From Fasciola hepatica (lineage: Eukaryota > Platyhelminthes > Trematoda > Plagiorchiida > Fasciolidae), in assembly GCA_948099385.1 (NCBI GenBank), contig CANUEZ040000071.1, positions 806,001-870,000 of the forward strand: a DNA stretch of 64,000 bases, read 5' to 3'. Positions 36,885 through 48,480 of this stretch are shown piece after piece. The notes under the pieces were generated by a model, which searched no databases, was not told where the DNA came from, and worked only from the letters and a program-made list of their open reading frames with translations. Made by a program: the position numbers and the translations under genes. Positions within the stretch are counted from its first letter, which is position 1. Each line of letters starts with the position of its first letter.

Positions 36885-37273
36885 AACTGAGTAGTAGGAG
36901 ATTAGATTCGTATAATATGATTCATCATGCACCTTCGACGCTCAACTCATAACGGAATGCCTTCGTTGTACTTAAGCCCCCTACAGAGAGGCCATCCATC
37001 ATGGGAGTCCATAGCTGTGTGGGAAGCGGGTTTTTACCGTTCAAAGCCAGTGACGGAAGGGCGCTATATCATGTAGTGTACATGTTCAACAAACCGTTGA
37101 GAGCAAGCCCGGATAGCCTTGTGGTTAAGGTGTTCGATTCACAATCGTTCACCCCGGGTTCGAGTCCCCGTGGGGGCTCGGTGGATGTGCACTGCGGATG
37201 ATTCCCAACAAGGATGAAACAGCTGTACAGTGCTTCCATGGCTTCCAACGGTGAGTTGAGCTTTGAAGCTATA
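36885..37273 (+). mobile_element. Candidate tRNA-derived SINE
   Basis: About 390 bp bracketed by direct repeats TATATATATATTTGC at 36870-36884 and 37274-37288. These could be a target-site duplication, though TA repeats make this ambiguous. A tRNA-like head lies inside at 37107-37180. A unique tail of about 90 bp precedes the TA-rich end. It lies in the B5 3' region, so it is younger than B5. Confidence 0.55.
37107..37180 (+). promoter_or_regulatory. tRNA-like sequence with pol III A and B boxes
   Basis: A perfect B box GGTTCGAGTCC lies at 37158-37168, and an A-box-like TAGCCTTGTGGTTAAGG at 37114-37130. A cloverleaf can be drawn: acceptor stem 5 of 7 pairs, anticodon loop TTCACAA giving anticodon CAC, which would be valine, and a T-arm with one mismatch. 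The two mismatches in the acceptor stem and the weak anticodon stem argue against a working tRNA. It is best read as the internal pol III promoter of a SINE. Confidence 0.65.
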
Positions 37274-37509
37274 TATATATATATTTGCTCAGCATCTAGC
37301 TCCTTTTCCAGCCATTTCTCATGCTATCATCCGCTGAGCCTCATGATATGCGTCCATTCCTTTCGCATCTGTGCCTCGATTTTACCAAATCCAAGCCCTA
37401 CAAGTCATTTTTTGCCAACTGTACCACACTTTACGTCTTCCAAAGCACATTTGCTGTTCTACGATGAGCTTCACGCCCTGTCGGCTGGCTGTAACCGTTA
37501 TTCCGACTG

Positions 37510-37800
37510 TGAGAAACGCGTAGCCAACTCAAAACGAATCCCAAAACCATATCAATGATTCGTAGTTTCTACCGTACTGCATTTACAATTCATAAGCATA
37601 TTAATATGTACAAACCTCAACGGTACGACCATAACGTCTAACAACGAGGACCAGAGTTAAACAAATGCCAATGTCAGGTACTACAGTCAAGGCAGTCCAA
37701 GTTAGAATCAAAATTATGCCACTTCATGTGAGCAAAATATAGAGAAATGTTGAAATACAGTGATTGGTGCATAAGGTACGTGTTCCAGGGTCAACAAAAT
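37510..37800 (+). repeat. Dispersed repeat R1, copy b
   Basis: The 5' part matches 53581 onward closely (GCGTAGCCAACTCAAAACG against GTGTAGCCAATTAAAACG, then CGAATCCCAAAACCA and ATTCGTAGTTTCT). The match weakens after about 37700 but landmarks such as ACTACAGTCA persist. It is inserted in the B5 3' region. Confidence 0.65.
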
Positions 37801-38228
37801 AAAGAGCATAGTTTCCACGCACGTACGTTACACTGGCCACCCACTGCAGTGTAGCAAGGCTTAATTACCATCTAATCCCCAGCAATAAATCTATCTTTTT
37901 CTCGCCACCGCCTCCCTCTACCACAGTTTCTTATATCACTTTCTAGCCCCTTTTATGTATATCTGTCAGTCTTCATGTATCCACAACTGGACCAGTCAGA
38001 CTCTCCACCTGGCCTTAAACCTCAAATTCACAGTGCATCTATTTGAATCCGTCCTTGGGTTCTTTTTGCCCCCCCCCCCCCCATTTTTCCTTGGCGTACA
38101 TATATTCATCGTATACTTATCTTCCTCCTGATCCTGCCCATTCCACTTTTGTCATGCATATTTCTACTTTTTACGAATTTTATCTTTCCATGCTGTCGCT
38201 TAAAAACTTGATTATGCTTCCAGCATGC

Positions 38229-38273
38229 TTCGGGCGCATCAAAAATGAACCATTATTACTATAATTACTATTA
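38229..38273 (+). repeat. Type B 3' terminal sequence of B5 (hairpin eroded)
   Basis: GCATGCTTCGGGC matches the start of the family end. The second arm is lost (ATCAAAAATGAAC), followed by an ATTATTACTATAATTACT tail. Confidence 0.6.
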
Positions 38274-39555
38274 ATTTGGACAAACAAAATGCCGCAAAGC
38301 CGATTTCCCCTGTGCAGTCCAGTGATCTACCCTTCAGCTCACCGGCGATACAAGAAGAAGGATACAGTCAGGACGAGTACCTTAGACCCTTTTTTTGTTC
38401 TGTGGTAGTCCGTCTTCCAGTTCACCGTGAACTGGATGCAAGACACTGTCAAGCTTCGTATTCTGGACTCTTCCCGCTTCCTAATGCCTCCATATTCAGT
38501 GCACTTTCTTCTAGCTCACCGGCGGCTTTTGGATAAAACACAATCACAAAATCCGGGAACTTTTGGCCTTTGGCCTTTTACCGGTGTACTACCAAGTCTC
38601 AAGACAACTCGTATTCACCTGCTCTAACATCTTAACCCCTAACCGACAGTCTACAGTGATCACGGCAAGCTTAAAGGCAGGTTGGACCGCCGTTCCACAG
38701 CAGCAGATTCAGTCGGTGTCTGTAAGATCAGAGCGCTCCAGTAAAGCAGTAGCTGGCTGAATTTTACTTGATGTGCGTGAACTATTGTTCCACTTTCTTT
38801 TTTGGGCTCTGTGCGAGTATTGTTATCATCTGTCCCACAGACACATGAGTTTGACTAGCACTTGCGCTACCGGTGTGAAGTTCTTTCTCAAGGAGCTCCA
38901 AAGTAAAGTTGCATTCACATGTCAGGCAAGCGTTGTTCTGAAGTGGCTTCTCGAGCATAGACACCATACTTTAAACAAGAAAAGCGCAACTGCCTAGGCA
39001 AACCGCTTTTCTGGCCACTTAGGAAATTCGCCGGAGAGTCCTGCCGTCTAACCTTCCAATACTGACAAAGCGCACCATCAAGGAGGAGGAGCGGTCCGGT
39101 TTCCAGTCGGTCAGCCCAGGCCAGTAGCACCGGTTGCGAATGTTTGAAAAATTAAAAAATATCACCGTTCATTTGGTCGAAATGCTACAAACAAGCTGTC
39201 TCTCCCAGCTAACATGGACTTTTCGTCGTACTTGCTTCCAACTCCGCCGTCAACACTTACCCCTTTCTACAACCGGCAAAATCTACTTTCCCTGGTTAAT
39301 ATTTATGGCATACATAAAAACCCATCAACATTCTTGGCTCGTCGTTCACGGTCAACTTTCCCGAGGCCTCCTGCTGAACTACTCAGGGGCCCAATTCGTA
39401 GACTAAGCCATCCCCCAAGATAACAAGCACCATTTTCGCCACTTTCGCTGATTTATCCGAAAGCTGGCACATTTATTGTTGCCTTTCACTTTTGTACCAC
39501 AACCTCCACTGCAAAATATATCTGTAGAGGTTTCCGATACTCGTTGATTCTGTGA
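38274..39555. other. No recognisable gene
   Basis: Mixed composition with short frames on both strands and no motifs. It lies between the B5 end and the next type B 3' region. Confidence 0.45.
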
Positions 39556-39559
39556 TTGC

Positions 39560-40801
39560 TTTTTCTGTCAGTTCCGCTGCTCTCTCGCTTAGGGCTGTTG
39601 CATTACAATATCCTCGTCTTGCGAAATTCCATGTCTTACGTACACATGTGATAAGTGCTTGTACCACAGAGTTCTGTTCCGTCGCCATCAAGTGCCCCCC
39701 CCTGCAAACCACATCAGTAGATAGTTTCTTACCCGTCACTTTATCACTTCTGCCAGCTATATGTTTTTCTTACTGTCGCAGCTGCGTAACAAAAGTCGAA
39801 GTATCGCCGGTCCTCATTTTCACGTTGAAGCATTATACTCCACTCTTCTGGTAGCAAACACTCCATTAGAGCTTACATGTTCATACTGGGCCACTTCTTT
39901 TGCCATCACTTTGGCAATCACTCTCCAGGGGTGTAGTCCATTTGGTTTATTTTACACTGTGCCCACAACCAGCTTCCGACCCTGCATATGTATTCATCGG
40001 ATGACTTGTGTATATCCTATCCAGTGCTCTATAGCGACAGACTGTCTCGGATACTTTCCACAAAGTGCAGTCTTTTGCCAAGAAACTTCAGTGTGTAAGT
40101 ACCAACGTGCCATTTATTTGATCACCTCTTATGCAAGTCGCGTTTCTACCACCAACGTAGCTATGCACCACAAATCGACCTACAATCTGTCACCGGTTTC
40201 ATTTTAACGAATCATAATCCACCCTTCTGAAAGTAAACAATCTGCTCAAAGTTTACTCTTTTCTATTTGGCCACTTCTTCCACCATCACTTTGGAAACCA
40301 GTCTCTAGGTTTGCTGTCCGTTTAATATCCAAGTTACTCAACAGACAAACGGTCAATGAACATCACAACTGTAGTGCTTGAGTGATTTTGTGTTCTCCAT
40401 CCGTAACACCACAGCTTTTCAACATGTACTTCTCATTCTCACCTCTCTTATTCAATGCAAAGAGATATTGCTGGTTCACCTCTCCGTCGGGAACTTTTCT
40501 TTTTCACGGCAACCAAATGTCCGTCGATCCAGTCTGGTCCTCCGATATAATAGTCATCCCTTCGTATGATTTGTGTGTATCTTCACTATCCTGAATCAAC
40601 TCCACCTGGATTAGGCCGGCTGAACCACCTGACCTAGGGTTCTAATTTTCCGGGCGTTACCATAAAAGTTGACCTAAGTGCCCTCTCCTACACTCTATCG
40701 CGCACATTCCTATACAAATCACCCGGATTCCGCTTTCACCTGTACCTTTTGACTCCACATTGCAGCATGATTCGGGGCTATCTGAAATAAACTATTATCT
40801 T
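39560..40801 (+). repeat. Type B 3' region, copy R2b, with terminal hairpin (B6)
   Basis: Collinear with 21500-22790 over about 1.2 kb. It ends with TTCGGGGCTATCTGAA at 40771-40786, in which one stem pair is a G-T wobble on the RNA level, and an ATAAACTATTAT tail. It carries no coding sequence and is a 5'-truncated copy. Confidence 0.7.
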
Positions 40802-41149
40802 CGGGCAACGGGAACTAGTGAAGAAAAACCAGCCTCATAGGGACTCTCATGAGAAGTTAACCTAGCACGCGTGGCCCCAAGGCAAAATAAGAAATCCTGT
40901 ACTAAACCGTGGAGGACAAGGAAGAATTGCAAGGGCGAGGAGAGAACAATAAAAGCGGAACCAAAAATAGACATCACAAGCCCGTACAATGATATCCTAG
41001 AATAGGCTAGAAGATTTAAGGCCTTCGAAAACAGGAGACTTCAGTTTTTTTCAACCCCAAGTTGCCTGCAAGAACCACATGAAGCAGCCTTAAGAAAACG
41101 CGTAATACTAAAGGGGAAGAACAGGGCCGAACATGAAAGAAGGTAGTTC

Positions 41150-41450
41150 GAGAGAGCGCACGACGAAATTTGGTGTGGTGAGCTTCCTACGGATAGTCGG
41201 CATGCCTGGCCAAGCCCACATTAAACGAGTCCTACGGATAGGCAGGTGAACTGAGTCGGAAGATAAGGAAGCGAAACAGCTCAGACCAGCAGCGTCACAG
41301 TTAATTATTCCTGGGCGTAGCGGTCTACTTCTGACGGTCGCTGATCGTATGCGAATGGTTCGGACACCGATGGGTCGGAAGTTTCAGGGCAGAGCAAGTC
41401 CATCTTTGCGGCCAATGATTCAAACCTTCAAAGTCAAGATTGCATTCACC
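41150..41450 (+). pseudogene. CR1-F ORF1 fragment (RRM-like part)
   Basis: A frame reads FLRIVGMPGQAHIKRVLRIG near 41185-41245, then QLRPAASQLIIPGRSGLLLT and ADRMRMVR. The order (a hydrophobic helix, a V-RIG strand, RP-x-V strand, then a helix) resembles the C-terminal part of LINE ORF1 proteins, and the equivalent HRIG block of CR1-E near 58014. The match is at the level of pattern only. Confidence 0.5.
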
Positions 41451-41670
41451 GGTAGTGGGCTGGTTTCGCCTGAACTTTTCACCTCACGTTACGAGGGTGA
41501 CCAGGGATGAGGCTCTCCAGGTGGAAAGTCACCATGAGGAGCGGTAAATGACTAGAGATAAAGTGCCTGCAGAGGTAGGGGCACCTGCTGAGCTGCTGAA
41601 AACGAGAGCCACCAGGGCTCATGGCAGTTGGTGCACGCACAACCCCGATGCAAGTTCCAAAATGGTGCAT

Positions 41671-42046
41671 AGCTCCGTAAAAGGCATATATTGGAAATGC
41701 TCCCTAGTGTTCTGCAAGCCTTGTGAATCTGATCATATTCCAAGTTTCCTGATAAAGCCCGTCCATACATAAAACGTTTGGAAGTTTTTTCATCTGTTTA
41801 TCTGTTTGACTGTTCATCTGTTTTCTGGTGTAAGGCATTCGACCTTGGCCTCAAACCGTTTATCTTCGTGGTGCTTGAACTCCGGGGGGTTAGGAACTTC
41901 GGCTTAACTGTTGGGTCTATTTGGCCACATTCTCGAAGCTTGTATATATTTGTTCCATTTGTAGATTGCCATTGAGTACCGCAGAAACCACGAATCAGTC
42001 ATGTTCCGGTCTTGAGATTCCTGTGCATTGTCTACTGGTTGCTCAA
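41671..42046 (-). repeat. Dispersed repeat R1, copy c (reverse orientation)
   Basis: Its reverse complement aligns with 53581-53920: GAGCAAC at the start, ACATGACTGATTCGTGGTTT, ACAAATATATACAAGCTTCG, CCAAATAGAC, and AGATTCACAAGGCTTGCAGA towards the end. It is the longest copy, with an extra short CAGATGAA/AAACAG-type internal repeat at about 41790-41830. It separates CR1-F ORF1 from its endonuclease. Confidence 0.8.
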
Positions 42047-42189
42047 CCTGCGATTCTTGCAAATCGCAAGTGACTGTGAACAAGGTTCTGAGCAGGCTAG
42101 AGCCCTAGCAACACGCGAATTCCTCAGGGGCGTCAAAACTACTTGCTCTGTTCACCAAAGTAGCCAGGGTAGAAAAAACTGGTGGTAAC

Positions 42190-44905
42190 CGAGAGCCCTT
42201 AGGCGTAAAGTTTGTTATTGCAATCAAGGAGTCATATTTGAGGCCCCACGAGGATGTGTGGAGCTTTTTCCTGTCAAATCACGTTTTGAGCAGGATTGGC
42301 AGACAAAAATCGCAGGGTGGAAGAGTATTACTGCCTCTAGCAGGGCAATACGCCCAGCTTGAGTGGACTCAACTCAGCCTAACCAGAGAGCAGGCTAAAT
42401 TGCACGAGCCTAACAAAAGCTTGAATATACCGCAGCCCTTCCTGCAGCGATAAGAGGGGTCTAGAGCTGCTTTACTATACGGATAACCCGATGTACTTGG
42501 GCTCAAGGGTCCTGGCATGGAGAGACTTTGATGCCCCTGAAGTGAAATGAATCGACGAATTAGCACCCGAGAGGACGCTCGGATCATCGCTAATGAACTT
42601 ACCGAACAGGAAGGGCCTCAAGCAACACGCTAGGGAAAAAGCAAGATGGAGGCTTGGATAGAGGGTTTCCGCTCTATAGCTGGCAACCACTGGGCAACCA
42701 GGGAATACTGCAAATTTAACCGTGGAGGATCCGCCAAGGAACAGCTTCTCGGGGTTCTGAGATTAGCGTTCAAAGCAGGGATCTTGTGCTCCAAACAAGT
42801 TTCTGCGCTGCTTCGACGAAGTTGAGTCGGGATTTCTTCGAGAAATCGGGAATAAGGCAAACAGATGAAGGGAGCGATATAAAAATAGAGTTACCTCGCA
42901 CCCGGAGAGGTGGAGAAAGTATTAAGGACTAGATAACGTCACTCAGACGGATGTGCAGGTGAGGAGCCCGGTCGTTATGGGCTGGTCTAGCCCGCAAGGC
43001 ACTCAAGGCGGAATGAAGCGTGGGCGAAACTTAGGGTTGGTGGAAACCATCTACGCTCCCCATAGAAAGAAGCCTCGAGGATTGTCTGCTAAGCTATGCA
43101 TGTGGCTACGCTAAAATTTTGGAGAACAGACGGAGAAGGGCAGAATGTACCCCATGCCAGACTTTGATAGGGTACATCCGAAATCTTCCCCTAGAGTATC
43201 CGTGGTCAACTTAGGTCTCAACCAAGGAAATCATGCCGTAACAAGCTCTGATAAGACGAACGTGCTCCCTATTATCTTCAAAAAGTTCTACAAAATGTAC
43301 AATGGTGCTTCGGATCGCCCTTTGAAAGACCCGACCCAAGGGTGATGTAACGGACATCTCAGAAGTCGCCACTACCTTTGGCAGACAATAGACACTCGAA
43401 GTGGCTGGGCTTGACTGCACCCGCCCAGCCATCACAAAACCACCGACTGGTGTATTGACGGACAGTTTGGCGGAGTTATTCAACGCGTTGATGGAGGAGA
43501 GTGTCATCCCGGAGGATTGGGTGGGGTCCACAACATGACCAGTTCACGGGAGCGAGGAAAGAAGTGTTCGAAATGCCTTCCAGTGAGAGTCATTTCAGTG
43601 GACTTAAGGTGTTGGATAGTGCTTTAAGGGCAGCAAAGGAACCCCTGTAAAGGCAAGTCGTCAACCGATACCGAGTCAACACGTTTTCTTAAAACTTTCA
43701 TGCCTAAAATACTGTTAAAACTCCTTGATGATGTGACTGATGGACTAGATGGGGAGACAAGGTGGAACGGTGCTGCCTTGATTCCAGAATGCACTCGATT
43801 AGTAGACCACTGCCCCCACCTACCGAGCTAAAGGCTTTCGGCCTAATTCCTTAGTCACATTTTGGATCAGAAACTCCCTAGCAGATAGAAGCTCCCAGGT
43901 TAGAGTAGAGGAGAGCTCTTCGCGGGCGGGCTTCCAGCTTATCGGCGCACCCCGAGGGCTATGGCTGCAGCCGCTACACGTTCGTATGTTAGTGAACAGC
44001 CTCGTCATGGTGCTAGATAAACCCATTTCAGTGCTTGTGACGGGCGCCAGATAGATGGCCTCTGTATAGGACAATCCCATTCAACGAGGCCTGAAGGGGG
44101 TTACACCAGTAGTCTGTAAAGTGCTATCTGTCTCACAGCGGTAAAAGATATGTACGTTTAGCGAATGACGGATGGATACACCTCCTGAGACTGTTTGGAC
44201 CAATGGGCCAATAAATGGGAATTTCACAGGTTAGCAAAGTAGAAGACCCAGGGGTTTTAATCAATTGTGGCTTCATACCAAGCGAAAAATGTCACGTGAC
44301 TGCTCAGGAAGCCTGTGGAGCCCTCTGGCTGTTCCACAGAGCAGCAGCGAGGCGGAGGTCAAGGGTTCTGTTGCCACATGCCGGCCTTCGTGCTTAAGCG
44401 TATCGACCATTGCATCCAGGCTAGGCCACCGTGCACGGAGGAGGGCATTTTTGTGATAAGGCTGGCCCAGTCTTTTACGGAATGTTTTGCTTATTTGGGG
44501 CAGCTCTTCAAGGGATGCACCTGGTCACGCTGGAACTCAAGGGGCGCCCGGCTGACCTGATGGAAGTTTTCAAAGTATTGAAGGGAAAAGTTGACATGGG
44601 TGGAAGAAGTAGGCAGTTATTGACGCCCCTTAGCAAAGCAGTAGTCAAGAGACAGTCTTCAGTTACGGAAAGAGAGAGCGGGGTCCCCCGTTGGGATAGC
44701 CGATGATGGGAATAGACCGTCGCAAGATGTGGTCGCTACATCGAGAGTAAAATATTTCAGGAAGCATCTTGATGGAAAGATAAAACAACTTCCCTACCGA
44801 AAGGTGGCTGCGAATTGCACTGCAAATCTCCTACCCCAGCCCCAATTTGCTTCCGCCTTCAGCCGTACCCATCCGTTACCACCTAGCTTACTGCCCCATC
44901 TTTAC
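42190..44905 (+). pseudogene. CR1-F ORF2 remnant: endonuclease and reverse transcriptase
   Basis: Endonuclease: NHVLSRIGRQKSQGGRVLLP at 42279-42338 corresponds to the Y-L-R-DR-GGGV-L block, and WRDFDAPEVK near 42515-42545 to GDFNAPEV with both catalytic positions changed. RT: LTDSLAELFNALMEESVIPE near 43455-43515, LLKLLDDVTDGLD near 43713-43750, a degraded first-Asp region near 43785, LADRSSQVRVEESSSRAGFQ near 43878-43937, and LVNSLVMVLDKPI near 43987-44025, after which the FADD box is not preserved. The thumb shows VEDPGVLI near 44240 and DLMEVFKVLKGKVDM near 44555. It has many stops and frame changes. Confidence 0.75.
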
Positions 44906-45925
44906 TATCATTTTTGAGACTGTTAGACTCTGGCAACTTTTGGTAACTCACGGCCTTATGGATGACTGGCCATGGGCAACAAACAACAACTTTATACACC
45001 ATTCGGGTTGGTGCACAGTGATGGGGGGTCTTCGTTTTCCTTATTAACCCTGCCGATAAATCGGAAATAGTCTGACATTTTCACTCGTTGCAACACCGAG
45101 CGATCCAAAAAAATCCTAGTACAAAAAAATGGACAACTTTTAGCACCACTGCACACTTCATGCGAGCCGAAAAGCGCCTAACTGAAAGGGAAGTCCGGCT
45201 TGCCCGATAGGTTTTTATGTGCCCAGGCCAGATAGAGGAGACGGGTTCTTGAGGGGTGTTCTGAAGCTGGTTCCGCAGCGAGTAGCTCAAAAGACTATCA
45301 TGCATTTCACTTCTTATAGTCGAGAGGTCCCAAGGCGAAAAAAAGTTCTGTCGGGGCTGGAGGCGCCGGCGACCATTTGTAGGAGTCCCTCTTCGATCCA
45401 TGAGGAGGATGAAGGTCTGCTCGAGTATCCGGTGTTGGCACCCGGGAATACACAGTGAGAAGCCTCATACTCGAGGACCCCAGTGCTCCGGAGATAGACT
45501 GGTATCACACTCGGTTGTTGCGGCGGCTGACTAGCCGTGGCTGACTGTATACGGGAAAATGTTCACAAAACTCAGTTGGTTCTGTCACTGGCGACTGTTT
45601 TGTCTTTATCCTCGCTCTTCAAGTAACTGCTTCTTTTTGCTGTCTCTTAGAAAACTACTGGGACAACTGGTTCCCAGCCTTTTTGCAACGGTGACTCTGT
45701 TTCACTCTTACAATCGGACTGGAGAAGCTTGCAGCCAGCTACGATTAGTAAAGTCCTGATTCGTTACTGTCCACCATTCAGATACCATACTAATTATCGT
45801 AAGAGTTCCGCGCCTTGTTACATTGGACTTGGTAAGTTTCGTTAATCCCCGGATTTGGAAGCTGCGAAAATCCGTGGTATTTTGCACCTGAGAGCCAACA
45901 CATCTAGACACCTGCAGGCTCATTT
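44906..45925. other. No recognisable gene
   Basis: Open frames on both strands (45081-45401 minus, 45219-45458 plus) show no motif. This could be the CR1-F 3' end plus a degraded 5' part of CR1-G. Confidence 0.4.
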
Positions 45926-45927
45926 GG

Positions 45928-47790
45928 GTGACACCTGATAGAATAAGCTTGGGATATGGCTCGGGTGCGGCACATTTACCAGGCCATGGGATAGAGGGAG
46001 GGCTGAACTCTGGGGCACTGAACATTGCTGGCACTAAGTCTGCCTCAAAAGAAGGCAAGGTATGGATAGATGCCCCGCCCGGTAAAAGCAGCCAAGAAAT
46101 CACCAGGTTCCGCCCTCTGTGCGAAATGGCAAAGCCACCGGACAAATGGCAAGGAAGCTTCAGAGGGCTGGACGAGGAAAGGTTTCTATCAATGGCGGCA
46201 CTGGTATGGGAAGGTAAGGGTGCGGTAAAATGGGTGTGGTTGGGAAAAAAGAGTAATCTACTCCAGCTGGCCTAAGAAGTGGCCCCCTGTGCAGAATCCG
46301 TGGAGGACGAGGGCCACCTTGGTTGACAGCCGGCACAACGGGGGCACCGAGGGGAAACATCAGGCACAAAGGAGACATCAGGAAACTCAGGGGTATAGAC
46401 GGCTGATCGAATGCCGGAGAAAGGGCGAGCTGTTTTGTGAACGACAGGGAGGAGAGCTGACTTGAAAAGTCGGAATAAGGCGACCAAGAACTGCCCAGAG
46501 GTATCTTTCAACTACTTCCGGGCTGAGGCGAACATGAGAGTCAAAGGTGATGTACAAGAAAGGGGAAGCGTGTACCAGGCTGACAACAAAGAGCAGGAGG
46601 CGGAAGTCCGCGGAGAACATTTCAAGGAGTTCCAAAGGATTGGTGTGCGAGGGCGGCCACAGGCTTTGGAGTGGCCTAAGACTGTTTCAATAGAGAAAGT
46701 AAGTTCAGGCGATGTACGATTGGCATTGGATGTGCTCGAAGAGGGGAAAACCAGGAACTAGATGAGATCCATTTAGCCAGAATCAGGAGGCTGGACTGGA
46801 CCCCGGCGGAGACCTGAGCAACACCTTTCAACTAATCTAAAAGCTCACCTAGCTGACTGTGGATTTAGGGTCATAATGCGGGGCAGAAAGTCCTTGATTT
46901 CAGAAGTAACCAGTGCAATCCCTCAGGGATCGGCTCCGGTCCGGTATGCATCCTGATCTATCCGAGAAAACTCAACGAACTCGCCGTGCTTTATGTTCGC
47001 GGATGATGTGAAGGTGTTCCGGAGCCCAGAATCTAGACAGGTTCTCCTGGACATAGATGCTCTGTGCCAGTGGTCAGTAGCATGGGGCTTACAACCAAAT
47101 ACGGCAAAATACTCAATTCCAGCGGCCAAGGGATCCAGCTGAATAGGGAATTTAGACCAGGACAACCCGGAACCAAAGGCCCAAAAACGTGAGGTAAGCC
47201 ATTTGGGCACCATCGTTTGGAGCCACTCCAAACCCTCAAAACAATGTCGGCGGGCTGCCTACTGGGAAAATAAAGCCATTTGCCACCTGAGCAGAAAGCT
47301 GACGTCAAGACACTCCGGGGTGCCGTTGCCTCTTGTCAGAACCCACCCAGGGTGTGTAGTATAAGCCCGGGATCCACAGTTAGTGAGGGACATCCTCTGT
47401 CTGGAGGAGATTCAGAGAAGGTTCAAAAGAACGGCATGGGGTCTACAAGAGCTGCTTCATGGGGACTGGCTGGCAGAACCAGGGTTATTCTAGATGAAGC
47501 GTAGGATAGCGTGACTGGAACGAATCAAAGCAAAAGGAACAACTAAATGGGCTGTCCGTGGCGAACAAGGCACTATTTACCCGCAACACAAACTCCGCCA
47601 GCCACGGAAACGGGTTGAAACTAATCCAGTTGAGAGCCAACGAGACCATCAGATCTCATTCTTTTGCTTGCAGGGTAGGTGGAACGGGGACAAATGTCCC
47701 GAAGCGGTAGTGACAGCGAACACCGTGGCTGCTTTCAGGGGGAAGCTACATGCTGCTTGGGCACATGCCATCCCGGATTGTCCGTGAGTT
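45928..47790 (+). pseudogene. CR1-like LINE copy G: ORF2 remnant with intact FADD box
   Basis: The frame 46462-46761 gives the endonuclease-RT linker (FNYFRAEANMRVKGDV and VRLALDVLEEGKTRN). The RT follows with LADCGFRVIMRGRKSLISEV and TSAIPQGSA near 46850-46935, then MFADDVKVF with an intact catalytic FADD at 46996-47007, LDIDALCQWSVAWGLQPNTA, VSHLGTIVWSHSKPS and a C-terminal CPEAVVTANTVAAFRGKLHA near 47698-47757. The first-Asp motif is missing, apparently by deletion between about 46760 and 46830. The 115-residue frame at 45928-46275 upstream is unassigned. Confidence 0.75.
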
Positions 47791-48049
47791 AGCAACATGA
47801 GCCTGGTCTTAGTACGTTAGTCTCCCTCATTATTCTCTCTCTCCCTCCTGCTTCTTTTCGTTCTCCTTCAGTTTACTTGGGTAGCTCCCTCAGATACTTC
47901 TTGGTCCCTCCAGATGTCTCCCTCTACTGTTTCAAGGCCGATATTCCAATACCTCGACTTACGCATGAAAAGTTAACTCGCCGGTTTCAAAGGCCTACCA
48001 CATTGAAATCAAAGTGCAGTTGAAGCCCAAAATCCCCGGGTCGTAATCC

Positions 48050-48480
48050 CAATAAACGCAGCCACTTTCAGCCTCACCTCGAATATGCTGTGCGGGCACG
48101 GGTTCCCTCTTTTGTTACGGCTCGGCAGGCGCTACAAACTGTGCATCGATGGTTTGCAAGGACTATCTCAGGTCTCCGGTGTCTACCATACACAGAAAAA
48201 CGGACCGTTAGAGGTCTCTTCTATCTTGCTCGGAGAGAAATGAGAGAGAAATAAACTGGAACACAGTAACTGCTTGAAGGTACTAATGTGCCTCTTTTAA
48301 GTCGGCGAGACCTCAGCCCTGAGGAGACACATCTGAACGCCGAGCAAACCCAATGCACTGCGAAGTGCCTGGGCCAATTTCTTCTATTCTAGAGTGGCTA
48401 ATGCACATAACAAGCTTCCGGAAAAGGAGGTGTCCTCAAACAGAACTGTGAGGTTCAACCCTAGCTTGGATGTGCCTTAG
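48050..48480 (+). pseudogene. CR1-like RT C-terminal fragment (copy K)
   Basis: A frame near 48070-48200 reads PHLEYAVRARVPSF, matching the PHLEY-VQAW block after the RT palm, and continues VHRWFARTISGLRCLPYTEK, the R-ATR-V-GL--L-Y-ER block. Near 48380-48478 another frame reads FFYSRVANAHNKLPEKEVSS, which matches the FFS-RV---WN-LP-EVV end block, followed by RFNPSLDVP. This is a short 5'-truncated copy separate from G and H. Frames shift in between. Confidence 0.7.

Larger units (their letters stand above)
34660..38228 (+). other. Type B 3' region of B5, with insertions
   Basis: C/T-rich and non-coding. The block at 35395-35575 is shared with B1 at 14640-14800. The region is interrupted by a tRNA-headed element (36885-37288) and an R1 copy (37510-37800), and ends at the hairpin at 38229. 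A poly-C tract lies at about 38070-38082. The several open frames here are effects of composition. Confidence 0.6.
41040..44905 (+). mobile_element. CR1-like LINE copy F
   Basis: This purine-rich copy has ORF1, endonuclease and RT traces in the correct order (41150-41450, 42190-42640, 43180-44905). An R1 copy in reverse orientation lies between ORF1 and ORF2. The boundaries are approximate because no matching ends were found. Confidence 0.7.

Noticed and set aside
37107..37180. Functional tRNA-Val gene
   Set aside because: Two mismatches in the acceptor stem and two in the anticodon stem, and it lies within a repeat-like unit; better read as a SINE head.
38065..38090. Poly-C tract as a regulatory signal
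   Set aside because: A simple homopolymer in a C-rich 3' region; no further structure is seen.
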